Assembly: GCF_000422865.1 (NCBI RefSeq)
Contig: NZ_AUGW01000013.1
Coordinates: 100,441-164,440, forward strand
DNA: 64,000 bases
Direction: 5' to 3'
Origin: Oceanospirillum maris DSM 6286
Lineage (GTDB): Bacteria; Pseudomonadota; Gammaproteobacteria; Pseudomonadales; Halomonadaceae
Position 1 is the stretch's first letter, and the number at the start of each line of letters is the position of its first letter. This document shows, in pieces, positions 44,712 through 56,482 of this stretch. The notes beneath the pieces are model-generated. The model made no database searches and was not told the DNA's origin. It saw only the letters and a list, made by a program, of their open reading frames with translations. The translations under genes were made by a program, and so were the position numbers.

Positions 44712-44829
44712 CGGTAAACCATAGGGTATGAACAGCCTTTTTAACCGTTAGCTCAAAATTTTCTTAAATTTTTTAGCGAAATGCCTAAGAAATTCTCGAA
44801 AATCAGTTTTGATTTTACACTAAAAGGCT

Positions 44830-45951
44830 TTACACCAAAACAAGGTTATCACGGTTGATCAACTCGGGATCAGCCATATAACCCAGCAGAGATTCTATCA
44901 TAGAGCTGGGCTGACCGAGGATCTTTAATGCATCCTCATGGTCATAATTTACCAAGCCCTTGGCGATAAGCTCCCCTTGCTCGTTCACGCACTGTACCAT
45001 ATCTCCGCGCCGAAAACGTCCCGATGACTGTCGCACTCCAACGGAGAGTAAACTGCAGTGTTTGTCGCGCAGGACGCGCACAGCACCATCATCCAGTACC
45101 AGTGTTCCCCGAGTTTGAAGATGGCCAGCCAACCAACGTTTGCGAGCAGCCCACGGCGTATCTTTTGGTAAAAATAGCGTACCAATTGATTCACCGGTGA
45201 TAGCTCGTACCAGCACATTAGGCTGGCGACCGCTGACAACTAAGGTGGTCGCGCCAGAGCGGGCAGCAAGCCCTGCGGCTCGAACTTTAGTAATCATACC
45301 GCCACGCCCGAGTCGGCCTCCGTCTCCAGCCATTGCTGCCAAGGCTGGGTCGTCGGCCCATGCTTCCTCGATTAAGGTTGCATCAGGGTTAGAGCGTGGA
45401 TCGGCGGTAAAAAGACCTTCTTGATCGGTCAGAATAATTAAGGCATCGGCTTCTAGCAGATTCGCAACTAGCGCGCCTAAGGTGTCGTTATCCCCAAATT
45501 TGATCTCGTCGGTTACAACGGTGTCATTTTCGTTAATAATCGGCACAACCCCTAAACCTAACAGCGCTTTAACAGCGCTGCGGGCATTAAGATAACGCTT
45601 GCGGTTAGAAAGATCATCATGGGTCAATAAGATTTGCGCAGCGCGTAAATCATGGCGAATAAACTGTGATTCATAAGCCTGTACCAGGCCCATCTGGCCT
45701 ACCGCAGCCGCCGCTTGTAGTTCGTGCAACGTTGACGGTCGCTCAGTCAAACCTAGGCGACTCATCCCTTCTGCGACGGAGCCAGAGGAGACTAAAATCA
45801 ACTCAATGCCTTGTTTTTTCAAAGCCGCCATCTGATCAACCCAAGCAGAGATTGCAGGTAGATCAAGCCCTTTACCATCATTCGTTAAAAGAGCACTACC
45901 TATCTTCACTACAAGGCGTTTTGCACGCACTAGCCTGTCACGCTGAGACAT
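44830..45951 (-). CDS. proB: Glutamate 5-kinase with PUA domain
   Basis: First step of proline synthesis. 373 residues: amino-acid-kinase domain ([52 protein letters not shown]) and a C-terminal PUA domain (about 280-370). It follows obgE by 64 bases, in the conserved rplU-rpmA-obgE-proB order, after a hairpin that may lower read-through. Confidence 0.96.
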   Translation of the reverse strand: MSQRDRLVRAKRLVVKIGSALLTNDGKGLDLPAISAWVDQMAALKKQGIELILVSSGSVAEGMSRLGLTERPSTLHELQAAAAVGQMGLVQAYESQFIRHDLRAAQILLTHDDLSNRKRYLNARSAVKALLGLGVVPIINENDTVVTDEIKFGDNDTLGALVANLLEADALIILTDQEGLFTADPRSNPDATLIEEAWADDPALAAMAGDGGRLGRGGMITKVRAAGLAARSGATTLVVSGRQPNVLVRAITGESIGTLFLPKDTPWAARKRWLAGHLQTRGTLVLDDGAVRVLRDKHCSLLSVGVRQSSGRFRRGDMVQCVNEQGELIAKGLVNYDHEDALKILGQPSSMIESLLGYMADPELINRDNLVLV

Positions 45952-45976
45952 CTTTCACCCAAGCCTTATGTCGCAA

Positions 45977-46001
45977 AACCACTGGGGTTTCCTCAGTGGT
46001 T
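45977..46001 (-). terminator. Weak terminator or attenuator between obgE and proB
   Basis: AACCACTG (45977-45984) and CAGTGGTT (45994-46001) pair; on the minus strand TTTTG follows. The short T-run suggests partial termination. Confidence 0.5.
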
Positions 46002-46015
46002 CTATGTCACCGTCA

Positions 46016-47580
<1,565 letters not shown>

Positions 47581-47599
47581 AAGATTGTGGCAGATACGA

Positions 47600-47628
47600 A
47601 AAAAGCCCCGCACACGGCGAGGCTTTTT
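47600..47628 (-). terminator. Terminator after rpmA
   Basis: AAAAAGCC (47600-47607) pairs with GGCTTTTT (47621-47628) with an inner CGC/GCG stem; read leftward a T-run follows. Confidence 0.8.
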
Positions 47629-47646
47629 CAACCGATCGAAATCGGC

Positions 47647-47904
47647 TTACGCAGGTACGATAGTAACGGTTTTACGTTTCTTCAGACCGCGTACTTCAAA
47701 TTTCACTACACCGTCTTTTGTTGCAAACAGAGTGTGATCTTTGCCGATACCAACATTAACGCCTGGGTGGAAACGAGTTCCACGCTGACGAACAATGATG
47801 TTACCTGCTTTAACTACTTGGCCGCCAAAACGCTTGACACCAAGGCGTTTCGATTCGGAATCGCGACCGTTACGGGTACTACCACCAGCTTTTTTGTGAG
47901 CCAT
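47647..47904 (-). CDS. rpmA: 50S ribosomal protein L27
   Basis: 85 residues beginning [20 protein letters not shown], whose N-terminal tail reaches the peptidyl-transferase centre. The remainder ([32 protein letters not shown]) is standard. Start at the ATG ending 47904, set by GAGGAAG upstream; a frame back to 47946 is not used. Cotranscribed with rplU, 92 bases upstream. Confidence 0.97.
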   Translation of the reverse strand: MAHKKAGGSTRNGRDSESKRLGVKRFGGQVVKAGNIIVRQRGTRFHPGVNVGIGKDHTLFATKDGVVKFEVRGLKKRKTVTIVPA

Positions 47905-47996
47905 GAGTACTTCCTCGTTAAGTTGATCTTGCCGATTAGACTCCACTGCGTGAGTGATTATTGAGCCTAATCGAAACTGAAATTTTATTCTGTGAA

Positions 47997-48308
47997 TTAA
48001 CCAGTAATACCGGTAATTTTCACTTCAGTAAACCACTGACGGTGGCCTTGACGCTTCATGCTGTGCTTACGACGACGGAATTTGATGATAGTAACTTTAT
48101 CACCACGGCCGTGGCTTACAACTTCAGCAGAAACCTTAGCACCCTCAACAACAGGAGCGCCAACTTTAACGTCTTCGCCGTTAGCAATTAGCAAAACCTG
48201 ATCAAAATCTACAGCAGAACCTGTTTCCAGTTCTAGCTTTTCGATTTTTAGGACTTCGCCTTCTTTAACGCGGTACTGTTTACCACCAGTTTTAATAACT
48301 GCGTACAT
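47997..48308 (-). CDS. rplU: 50S ribosomal protein L21
   Basis: 103 residues, the same length as E. coli L21. [23 protein letters not shown] at the start, [21 protein letters not shown] near the end. The ATG ending 48308 is preferred over one four codons upstream. First gene of the leftward rplU-rpmA unit; promoter candidate at 48490-48518. Confidence 0.97.
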   Translation of the reverse strand: MYAVIKTGGKQYRVKEGEVLKIEKLELETGSAVDFDQVLLIANGEDVKVGAPVVEGAKVSAEVVSHGRGDKVTIIKFRRRKHSMKRQGHRQWFTEVKITGITG

Positions 48309-48489
48309 GCTTGTCTCCAAAAACAGCAGTGCTTAGTGAATTATATGCTTCTTACTTACCTGCTTTGAATAGAAGCGCTCTGGCAACTATCGGACAGGGA
48401 GCAAAGACCGGATACAACAGGAATGAATCCTGACATTTATTTGAGATATTAACCTCATAATTTGTACACGGTAACTAAGCAGGGCGCGA

Positions 48490-48518
48490 ATTTTATAGTA
48501 AGCGCAAGATAACGGCAA
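48490..48518 (-). promoter_or_regulatory. Candidate sigma-70 promoter of rplU-rpmA
   Basis: On the minus strand TTGCCG (48513-48518) and TAAAAT (48490-48495) are spaced 17. The transcript would start near 48483, leaving a leader of about 175 bases before rplU. Confidence 0.5.
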
Positions 48519-48662
48519 CCGTTGAGCTTGATTTTTAGCCGCAAATATCGTGTCCAAAGACCGCAAAGTGCTGCAATTATCAAAAGTGATTAGCAAAATA
48601 GACACTTCATCGACAAAATTGTACCAAAAACCATTAAAACAGGATCTGTGCTTGGCCTTTGC

Positions 48663-48691
48663 TTGACACCCTATCCCGTGCCCAATAGCAT
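48663..48691 (+). promoter_or_regulatory. Candidate sigma-70 promoter of ispB
   Basis: A perfect TTGACA (48663-48668), 17 bases, then TAGCAT (48686-48691). Start near 48698, about 40 bases before the ispB ATG. Confidence 0.6.
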
Positions 48692-48738
48692 TCAGGCAGC
48701 CGTTTTTAGCCCACCTACGAGAAAAAAGCAGTCTTACA

Positions 48739-49710
48739 ATGCAGCCAAAGAGCGCCATTCATGACCTTGTAGCGGATGACTTTTCCGCACTGAACCAATA
48801 CATCATCGATCAACTGCACTCCCGCGTGCCTCTTGTTGAAAAAATTGCTGAGTATATCGTCGACAGTGGCGGTAAACGTATGCGGCCTTTACTCGTACTT
48901 TTAACGTGTAAAGCATTGGCCTGCAATGATGATAGGCGTATTCCGTTATCGGCTTTGGTGGAATTTATCCACACGGCTACATTGCTGCACGATGACGTTG
49001 TGGATGAGTCAGATATGCGCCGAGGCCGTGATACCGCAAATAATAAATGGGGCAACGCGCCCAGTGTGCTGGTTGGCGACTTTCTCTATACCCGTGCGTT
49101 TGAGCTGATGGTTAATATCGGCCATATGGATATCTTAAAAATTTACGCTAATGCAACCAATGTTATTGCAGAGGGTGAAGTACTTCAGCTAACGAACGTG
49201 CGCAACCCTAAAATTAGCGAAGAACAGTATATGGCGGTTATTAAAGCCAAAACCGCCATGTTGTTTGAAGCGGCAACCCAGTCAGCTGCTATTCTTAGCG
49301 GTGGCTCTGATGAGCAGCAAAAAATGATGGCTGATTACGGCAATTACCTAGGCCTTGCTTTCCAATTACAGGACGACCTGTTGGATTATAAAGGCGATGC
49401 TAGCGCCATGGGTAAAAATGTGGGTGATGACCTTGCTGAAGGTAAGCCAACGTTACCGCTTATTCGTGCGATGCAAGTAGGCTCAGAAGAAGATGCCAAG
49501 CTTATCCGTAAGGCGATTCGTAAAGGTGGTCTAGAGCTACTAGAACCTGTGCTGGAGATTATCAATAAAACGGGTGCATTGGATTATACGGAACAAAAAG
49601 CTTACGAGATGGCAGATAGAGCCAAAGAAAGCTTAGTCTGCCTGCCAGACTCGCCTTATAAAGCGCGTTTGGCTTTATTTGCTGATATGGCCGTAAAGCG
49701 CAGCAGTTAA
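48739..49710 (+). CDS. ispB: Octaprenyl-diphosphate synthase IspB
   Basis: Makes the long isoprenoid tail of ubiquinone from IPP and FPP. 323 residues with the two Asp-rich motifs LLHDDVVDESDMRRG and FQLQDDLLDY, and GGKRMRPLLVLLTCKA at the start. Divergent from rplU, as in many gammaproteobacteria. It supplies the substrate side of the ubiH/ubiI pathway seen at 21-24 kb. Confidence 0.95.
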   Translation: MQPKSAIHDLVADDFSALNQYIIDQLHSRVPLVEKIAEYIVDSGGKRMRPLLVLLTCKALACNDDRRIPLSALVEFIHTATLLHDDVVDESDMRRGRDTANNKWGNAPSVLVGDFLYTRAFELMVNIGHMDILKIYANATNVIAEGEVLQLTNVRNPKISEEQYMAVIKAKTAMLFEAATQSAAILSGGSDEQQKMMADYGNYLGLAFQLQDDLLDYKGDASAMGKNVGDDLAEGKPTLPLIRAMQVGSEEDAKLIRKAIRKGGLELLEPVLEIINKTGALDYTEQKAYEMADRAKESLVCLPDSPYKARLALFADMAVKRSS

Positions 49711-49915
49711 TTGCTTTTGTTGACTAAGGGTGTAGAGGGTTTTGCGTTAGGTTTTCACCTCTAAAACAAGCCCGTATAAAAAACATGGTTACAAAATACC
49801 TGTAACAATCTTCTATGACAGAAGCTTGAAGCCTGATATTTTAGCCGCGACGGGCACTGACGGATTGTATATTAAATGGCATGGGATGGCTTTTAACGAG
49901 AAATCGATAGGCTTC

Positions 49916-52024
49916 ATGAACGTACAAAAATTATCTTTGGGCACGACACAGTCAGCGCAAATCACCGCTCTGGATAATCTAACAATTCCCAGCCTCATTC
50001 TATCGAGAAATGGCCTGCTTTGTTATGGAAACAAAGCTGCCCGTCAGTTACTCAGCGGCGTGTCTATTTCCGATACAGCCATCTCCAATACCGTCATCTC
50101 CAATACTTTGACCGGTCAAGAGCTTCTTCAGCGGTTAAGTCCTCAGCAGGGTAAAGAGCTACAAGCCGCTTGCAGCTTATTTACTGAGCAACAGTTATCC
50201 CTGACTTTTTTCTATAATGATGAGCCGTATGGTGAAAAGCAACGTAGTATTCAGCTGAGCCTCTCCCCGCTTATTATCGAAAATAGTGATGAGAAACCCC
50301 TGCTGGCCACGCTAAAAGATACGACGCAATACAATGCGGCGCAGCACCTTCCCGATCATCTTTATCAAGCCATACAGCAAACCGAAGATATGGTCATGGT
50401 GACAGACAACCAGGGTTGCATCGAATACGTTAATCCCGCTTTTATTCATCAAACGGGATACAGTGAAGCCGATGTTCTTGGCCAGAATCCTCGTGTTCTA
50501 AGCTCTGATGAGCATGATGATGCCTTTTATTCAGAGATGTGGGCAACGTTGAACGCAGGTGATAGCTACCGCAATGTTTTTATCAATTGCCGCCGTGATG
50601 GCTCCCGCTTCCATGAAGAAAAGACGATTACTCCGGTATGCGATGAATTCGGACAAGTCAGTCATTTTGTTGCCACGGGCCGTGATATTACTGATTTGAT
50701 CAATAGCGAACAGCATCTTAATTATCTTCGTCGATTTGATTCACTTACAGGTTTACCGAATAGACAGCGTTTATCGGAGCATTTTGAGTTACATGTGACG
50801 CAGCGTCGCAAAACGTCTCTTGCTCTTTTTTTGATCGACCTTGATCGACTAAGCCGTATTAACGACAGCCTTGGCCGTCTGGCGGGTGATGAGTTGTTAC
50901 GCATGACCGCGAGTCGACTACGCAAAGCTTTGCCATCCTATGTTGTTGGCCGATTGGGTAGCGATGCTTTTATGGTGCTGGCTGAAGAGATTCAAACACC
51001 GGAGCAAGCCGCGCATCTGGCACAGAAAATTCAGCAGATTATGGCATTACCCTTTGAGCTGACTCAGGCAGAGCTCTTTATGAGTGCCAGTCTTGGCATC
51101 ACTTTATATCCTTATGATGGCGATCAATTTGATGAGCTGGTCAATAAAGCGGACAGTGCGATGCACCGCAGTAAGGATAACGATCAAGGCTTTGGCTTCT
51201 TTACCGAAGATCTAACACTGCAGACTCAAAACCGCGTTCGGTTGGAAAATCAGCTACGCCAAGCCTTGCTCCACAAGGAGTTTCACTTAGTTTTTCAACC
51301 CAAAGTAAATCTTGCTAATGGCAAAATTGAAAGTGCGGAGGTGTTACTGCGCTGGGTAAGATCCAATGGAAAAAACATCTCGCCAGCGGAGTTTATTCCT
51401 GTTTTGGAAGAAATGGGCTTGATCACATCCGTTGGTGAATGGGTGCTTATGCGCGCCTGCTGCTATGCCAGTCAATGGTTGAAGAAAGGCCATAGAATAA
51501 GCATCTCGGTTAATTTGTCTGCTCGCCAACTTAAGCAGCCTAATCTTTTGACTATTGTTCAGCGGTGCTTAGATTCCTCTGGTCTTCCTGCCGAGTTGTT
51601 GGAGTTGGAGTTAACAGAAACGAGTATGTTGGAAAATGTGGAGCACTCGATAGCCCAGTTAACCCGATTGCGGGAAAAGGGTGTTCGTATTGCTATTGAT
51701 GATTTTGGCACTGGCTATTCATCTTTGGCGTATTTGAAAAAGCTGCCAACAGATACGCTAAAAATCGATAGAGCGTTTATCCAAGAGTTGGAAGGGCAAG
51801 ATCAAACCGACCTCAACATTGTGCATACCATTATTCAACTGGCGCACAATCTAAAGCTTAGCGTTGTCGCTGAAGGTATTGAGACTCAGCGTCAGCTCGA
51901 TATTATCAAGCAGCTTGGCTGTAATGAAGCACAGGGCTTTCTACTGGCTAAACCGATGAATGAAATAGAGCTACTTAACACTAAGAAACACTTTGAACCT
52001 AAGCTGTTTGCCCTAGGGCAGTAA
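49916..52024 (+). CDS. PAS-GGDEF-EAL protein with degenerate GGDEF (GSDAF)
   Basis: About 702 residues if started at ATG 49916 (weak GG site); frames to ATG 49886 or TTG 49826 are possible. Soluble: an N-terminal PAS-like segment, a second PAS (about 165-260: VTDNQGCIEYVNPAFIHQTG), a GGDEF domain whose signature is GSDAF (348-352) and so is unlikely to make c-di-GMP, and an EAL domain with EVL at 475-477. The EAL half keeps its acidic and Lys residues (ELTETSML, IDDFGTGYSSL, LKIDRAFI, AEGIE), so it is a likely phosphodiesterase, possibly gated by GTP binding to the degenerate domain. Confidence 0.88.
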   Translation: MNVQKLSLGTTQSAQITALDNLTIPSLILSRNGLLCYGNKAARQLLSGVSISDTAISNTVISNTLTGQELLQRLSPQQGKELQAACSLFTEQQLSLTFFYNDEPYGEKQRSIQLSLSPLIIENSDEKPLLATLKDTTQYNAAQHLPDHLYQAIQQTEDMVMVTDNQGCIEYVNPAFIHQTGYSEADVLGQNPRVLSSDEHDDAFYSEMWATLNAGDSYRNVFINCRRDGSRFHEEKTITPVCDEFGQVSHFVATGRDITDLINSEQHLNYLRRFDSLTGLPNRQRLSEHFELHVTQRRKTSLALFLIDLDRLSRINDSLGRLAGDELLRMTASRLRKALPSYVVGRLGSDAFMVLAEEIQTPEQAAHLAQKIQQIMALPFELTQAELFMSASLGITLYPYDGDQFDELVNKADSAMHRSKDNDQGFGFFTEDLTLQTQNRVRLENQLRQALLHKEFHLVFQPKVNLANGKIESAEVLLRWVRSNGKNISPAEFIPVLEEMGLITSVGEWVLMRACCYASQWLKKGHRISISVNLSARQLKQPNLLTIVQRCLDSSGLPAELLELELTETSMLENVEHSIAQLTRLREKGVRIAIDDFGTGYSSLAYLKKLPTDTLKIDRAFIQELEGQDQTDLNIVHTIIQLAHNLKLSVVAEGIETQRQLDIIKQLGCNEAQGFLLAKPMNEIELLNTKKHFEPKLFALGQ
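50066..50110. repeat. 15-bp tandem repeat in the GSDAF-EAL gene
   Basis: Three 15-base units (50066-50080, 50081-50095, 50096-50110), the last two starting ATCTCCAATAC, encode the pentads ISDTA/ISNTV/ISNTL in the N-terminal region. Confidence 0.75.
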
Positions 52025-52081
52025 AAACCGCCCTTTTTCCTATTTCTTCTATCTTCTTTCCCTTTTCTTCTTTCCTTGAGG

Positions 52082-54952
52082 TCAGACTGCCTGCTTTTGT
52101 TTTTTCTGTTCAGCTTGTAGCCGTTTTTCTAGCTCATTTGGCCAGAGTGGTAAATCGAGTAAGAAGCCCTGAGCTATTTGGCAGCCATGTTCTTTTAAGA
52201 AGTCTAGCTGTTCGGTTGTTTCCACGCCTTCGGCCACGGTCAGTAGGTTCAAGTTAGACGCTAGCCCAATAATCGCACCAGTGATGGCAGCATCATCAGT
52301 ATTTAGGGGTAAGTCGGTTACAAAGGCCTTGTCAATTTTCAGCTTATCCAGTGGGAACCGTTTTAAATAGGCTAAGGAGGAGTATCCTGTCCCAAAGTCA
52401 TCAAGCGATAACCAAACGCCTAACGCTTTTAGCTCGGTCAAAAGATCAGCCGCTTGTAGGGCTCCTTTCATCAAGGTGCTTTCGGTGACTTCTATAACGA
52501 GATGTTGGGCGGGGTAGCCAGTTTCACTGAGTACCTGTTGAACTTGGCCAACAATGCCTTGATGGAATTGAACTGCAGAGACATTGACCGCAATTTCTAT
52601 GTTAGGGTAGCCCATTTCACGCCAGCGTTGCCCTTGGGCGCAGGCTTCTCTTAGTACCCATTCGCCTAGCTCTAAGATTAATCCTGTCTCTTCCGCTAGA
52701 GATATAAAAAAGTCAGGTGGGACTAAACCTTGCTCAGGGTGCTGCCAGCGAACCAAAGCCTCTACGCCTATTAAGCGCAGGTCTTCCATGCGGTACTGTG
52801 GTTGATACATTAGACGTAATTCGCCTGCAGCAATACCTTTTCGCAGCGCATTCTCCATGACTAAGCGATGAGAAACATCATCGTTCATCTGCTGGGTAAA
52901 GAACTGGAATTGATTACGGCCTTGCTCTTTAGCGTGGTAAAGCGCCGCGTCGGCATTGCGATACAGGGTTTCAAAGTCTAGGCCATCACTGGGGTATAGG
53001 GCGATGCCGATACTCGGCGTTAGCGTTAACGTGTGATGACGAACCTCTATGGCTTGTCCAATATCATGGATTATTTTCTGCGCGATAGCTGCAGCCTGAT
53101 CGGGGTCATTTAGCTTAGGGCAAAGGACGACAAATTCGTCACCGCCTACACGGCTTACCGTTATCCCTGCACCGGTAAGTTGATTTAATCGTAGGGCAAC
53201 CGTGCATAAAAGCTGGTCTCCAACTTCGTGGCCCAGTGAGTCATTTACATTTTTAAAGCGATCAAGATCGACAAACAATAGGGCCAAACCAAACGTATTA
53301 TGGTGGGCTAAGCGTAGAGCTTGGCCAACACGGTCAGCCAGTAAGCGTCGATTAGGTAGGTCGGTTAACGCATCGTATTCTGCTAGATAGCGTAGCCGAT
53401 CTTCGTTAGCTTTACGAAGCGAAATATCGCTTAAGGTCGCAATATAGTTTCTAACTTTACCTTCTTCTTTTACGGTACTAAGAGACAGCCATTCAGGGAA
53501 CAATACGCCATCTTTTCGGCGATTCCAGACTTCACCCTGCCAGCGACCTAGCTTGCTCAGGCGCAGCCACATATCTTCGTAAAAACGAGCATCATGATTC
53601 CCTGATGACATGAACGAGGGGTTTTTACCCAGAGCTTCTTCTTCGCTATAACCTGTAATCTCGGTAAAAGCAGGATTCACTGCTAAAATACGGTTCTTGG
53701 GGTCGGTAATGACAATGCCTTCGGTTGCATTTTTGAAGACTTGGGCTGATAGCTCTAAGGCTTGTGCATTTTCAAGTAAGTGTGCTTTTTGATCTTCGCT
53801 GTCGTGTTCGTAACGGTCAAATAAAGCCTTCAACCAACGGGAATAAAGCATCGCAACGATTAAGGCGAATATCAGCCCCAAACTAAGAACAAAAGCAAAA
53901 GAGTAGAGGCGTTCGTTATTTTCTTGGTCAAGGGCTTCTTGATGAGATGCCAGCATACCTTGCAGCTCATCGGGGTAGATACCGGCTACTAAAACCCAGC
54001 CCCATTCCGGTACTATTTTGACCATGGCGCGCTTTTTAACAGGGCCGCGACCATCGGGATAAAACCACTGATATTCCGTTGTCCCGCCCCCTGATGCTGC
54101 AACATTCATGATTCTATCGACGGCGGTGTTTTGCAGATCACGTACGATAGGTGTGTCTGTTAGTTCACCTAGGACGCTATTCGCTAATGTCTGTCCTTGG
54201 GTATTAAGTACCGAAATATAGCCGTTTTCCCCAAACCGGAAGTCTTTTAAACGCTGTAAAACGTCTTGTTTGATATCGTTCTCAATACGATAAAGGTAAT
54301 CACCTGTGCCTATAATCCAATTGAATGGCTCAAATAGGCGTACGTAAGCCACTTTATCTTCCATCTGTTCTTTATCGTGAGGTAAATACCAGCGGTATTG
54401 GGAAAAACCTGATTTCTTGGGGCTTTGCACGGCATTGATCAAACCGCGCATAATATAATGGCCTGTATCGTCACGATTATCGTACAGAGAAGAGCCTTCT
54501 AATTGCGGTGCAGTTGGCAAAAGTATGCACTGTCCATCCATGCCATCAATAAAGATATAACCTCGGCCATCAAAAAAACGTATGCCTCTTAATGTTTCTC
54601 GGATTAAACTTTTAATTTCATGCTCAGGTCGAGAGTCTTTGGTTTGCGAGTAAATACTCTCTGCAATAGAGATCGCCTGATCAACGTACACCTTTGACTG
54701 AGATTTAAGGGTTTGCTCCGTACGGGTTCGCATATACTGGATATAGCTAATAGTGGCATCAAGTTCTGATTGTAAAAGGCCTTCTTGCTGTGCGAGAACT
54801 TCCCGCTCCAAGCTATCCAGTTGCTGTTCTTTTTGACTATATTGCCCCCATAAAAAATACCCGCTTATAACGATACAAAATAAGATGACAACTGCGAGCA
54901 TTCCCAGCGTTTGCAATCGCGGTAAACGATGGGCATTAATTTCTACATTCAT
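52082..54952 (-). CDS. Cache-PAS-GGDEF-EAL membrane sensor for c-di-GMP
   Basis: 956 residues. TM1 about 13-35, a periplasmic double Cache-type sensor (about 40-345; GYIFIDGMDGQCILLP and GYISVLNTQGQTLANS are the two repeats), TM2 about 350-371, PAS about 400-510, GGDEF at 603-607 (intact) and EAL at 731-733 (intact, with DDFGTGYSSLAYLKRF and LKIDKAFV). No RxxD inhibitory site five residues before GGDEF, so cyclase would not be product-inhibited. Both activities are possible. Tail to tail with the previous gene; no partner nearby. Confidence 0.92.
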   Translation of the reverse strand: MNVEINAHRLPRLQTLGMLAVVILFCIVISGYFLWGQYSQKEQQLDSLEREVLAQQEGLLQSELDATISYIQYMRTRTEQTLKSQSKVYVDQAISIAESIYSQTKDSRPEHEIKSLIRETLRGIRFFDGRGYIFIDGMDGQCILLPTAPQLEGSSLYDNRDDTGHYIMRGLINAVQSPKKSGFSQYRWYLPHDKEQMEDKVAYVRLFEPFNWIIGTGDYLYRIENDIKQDVLQRLKDFRFGENGYISVLNTQGQTLANSVLGELTDTPIVRDLQNTAVDRIMNVAASGGGTTEYQWFYPDGRGPVKKRAMVKIVPEWGWVLVAGIYPDELQGMLASHQEALDQENNERLYSFAFVLSLGLIFALIVAMLYSRWLKALFDRYEHDSEDQKAHLLENAQALELSAQVFKNATEGIVITDPKNRILAVNPAFTEITGYSEEEALGKNPSFMSSGNHDARFYEDMWLRLSKLGRWQGEVWNRRKDGVLFPEWLSLSTVKEEGKVRNYIATLSDISLRKANEDRLRYLAEYDALTDLPNRRLLADRVGQALRLAHHNTFGLALLFVDLDRFKNVNDSLGHEVGDQLLCTVALRLNQLTGAGITVSRVGGDEFVVLCPKLNDPDQAAAIAQKIIHDIGQAIEVRHHTLTLTPSIGIALYPSDGLDFETLYRNADAALYHAKEQGRNQFQFFTQQMNDDVSHRLVMENALRKGIAAGELRLMYQPQYRMEDLRLIGVEALVRWQHPEQGLVPPDFFISLAEETGLILELGEWVLREACAQGQRWREMGYPNIEIAVNVSAVQFHQGIVGQVQQVLSETGYPAQHLVIEVTESTLMKGALQAADLLTELKALGVWLSLDDFGTGYSSLAYLKRFPLDKLKIDKAFVTDLPLNTDDAAITGAIIGLASNLNLLTVAEGVETTEQLDFLKEHGCQIAQGFLLDLPLWPNELEKRLQAEQKKQKQAV

Positions 54953-55354
54953 AGTTAGCCTTAACTCTAATCTTGCGTAACTTAACTTTAAATCTCACGC
55001 AAAAGACAGGTAAAAAAAACGCTACTTTAACCTTAAAATCAAAAATACACAGCCTCTAGAATGAACCTTAGGCAAGCTTATAGAAAACCTCCAATGATTT
55101 TTGTGCTTCTTTTACATGTCTCGCCGTTATCTCGAATGTATTTTTCATGCATTCTGCGCTGTTTTTACTTTAAACTCATGACTTGTCACGCTACATTAAC
55201 CCTCAAATCGTAAGAAAAACGCGATTTGATCCAAGGCTTACCATATCGGTCACATAAAGTCTCAAGCCGTTACAACGCGAAACAGTTTATTCGGTACGAA
55301 CAGAGCTAATATGGGCTCTACAAATCAACCTGATATAAGTCTACTTAAATAAAA
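54953..55354. other. 400-base non-coding region between divergent genes
   Basis: No gene supported. It contains an 8-bp inverted repeat, TCAAATCG (55203-55210) and CGATTTGA (55222-55229), and probably the promoters of both flanking genes, none of which I can place with confidence. Confidence 0.5.
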
Positions 55355-56392
55355 ATGGAAGAAAAAAAATTGGCGCCTGATGCGTCTTCTGACAAAGCAC
55401 CCAAAGACCTGCCATCTGTGCCTGGGGTGTATCCTGCCCATCATAAAATGACGCAAGCAGAAGTCGCGGCAAAGGAAGCAGAGCGCGAGCGTGAAAAGGT
55501 CAAAGCGAAATGGGAAGCGAAACAAGCGGAGAAGAAGCAAGAGGAGCGGAAAAAAGCCGAAGAAGATCGTCTAAAAGCGGAGAGAGATGCTCTCTATCGT
55601 GATTTAGAAGGCTTGGACTATGAGTTACTTTCTCTCAGTAGTTACCCTTCAGATTTTGAAATAGAATCCGCTAGACGCTCTCGTTTAGGCTGGTTCTTTG
55701 GTTTGGGCGTATCTGTGTTCCTGTTTTCAAGTTCGTTACTCAACCTTGTTCATCCTTGGGTTGGTGGCATCTCTGGTGGTATCGCTTTTGTCCTGTGGTT
55801 AAGCCACGGCACCGGAATGATGAAGTTTTTACCGGGATTGTCGAGTTACCCTGAACTGCTAGCTAAGCGTCGGCGTATTAAAAATCAGGTGACCGAATAC
55901 ATCCAAAAAATTGAAGCTAAACGGGGCTTTATTCACCGTATTTATCCTCTTGTTCATCACAATCCTAGGCTTAGAGCGCGTAAGTTCCGTCGTATTGCTC
56001 TGATGTCTAAAGAGCACAGCTTGATGAGCAATATGAAAACATTGCATGATGTTGCGTTGTATTATGAATATCTTGATGAATGCCGAAACGCTGCTCAAGA
56101 GTATTTCCAGAAAGAGCGTGAGGATCAGATGTTATCGAACTTAGATATTGACCCCAATGTAGAAGATCTTGAAAAAGATCTTGATGAGGCCAATGGCCAA
56201 GAGAACGATGATCAGGCGCAGGAAAAAGATCAAGACGCAGAGAAAGAGACAGACCCATCGGATCCAGAGCTAAAAATAAGTGATAAGAGTTTACAGGCTG
56301 CGGATAAGTCTGTGCTGAACCCACAGGGCGAAGGTGAAGGTGGTCAACCGGATGCACATCAAGATGAGGCCGGTGCAGCGAAGCAGGGCTAA
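55355..56392 (+). CDS. Unrecognised membrane protein with coiled coil, two TM helices and acidic tail
   Basis: 345 residues with no family I recognise. Residues 1-30 are Pro-rich; 32-80 form a highly charged coiled coil (KEAEREREKVKAKWEAKQAE); two hydrophobic helices follow at about 110-150 (LGWFFGLGVSVFLFSSSLL and GGISGGIAFVLWLSHG). A basic helical middle (YIQKIEAKRGFIHRIYPLVHHNPRLRA) and a long acidic, Asp/Glu/Gln-rich disordered tail (about 265-345) complete it. The ATG has no clear ribosome-binding site. The TM hairpin would leave both ends in the cytoplasm. It precedes the CoA-binding gene by 90 bases on the same strand. Composition and codon use resemble the neighbours, so it is probably native. 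Confidence 0.75.
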   Translation: MEEKKLAPDASSDKAPKDLPSVPGVYPAHHKMTQAEVAAKEAEREREKVKAKWEAKQAEKKQEERKKAEEDRLKAERDALYRDLEGLDYELLSLSSYPSDFEIESARRSRLGWFFGLGVSVFLFSSSLLNLVHPWVGGISGGIAFVLWLSHGTGMMKFLPGLSSYPELLAKRRRIKNQVTEYIQKIEAKRGFIHRIYPLVHHNPRLRARKFRRIALMSKEHSLMSNMKTLHDVALYYEYLDECRNAAQEYFQKEREDQMLSNLDIDPNVEDLEKDLDEANGQENDDQAQEKDQDAEKETDPSDPELKISDKSLQAADKSVLNPQGEGEGGQPDAHQDEAGAAKQG

Positions 56393-56482
56393 ACGGTACA
56401 GTGTTTCTTTGTATGCCTTAATTGTATCGATTTTTTTAACCTATGATCTCTTTAATGGACGATCTCTTTAAATGAATGACTT

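Noticed and set aside
55100..55210. Small hydrophobic frame starting ATGATTTTTGTG in the 400-base gap
   Set aside because: No ribosome-binding site and many Cys/His in odd places; not supported as a gene.
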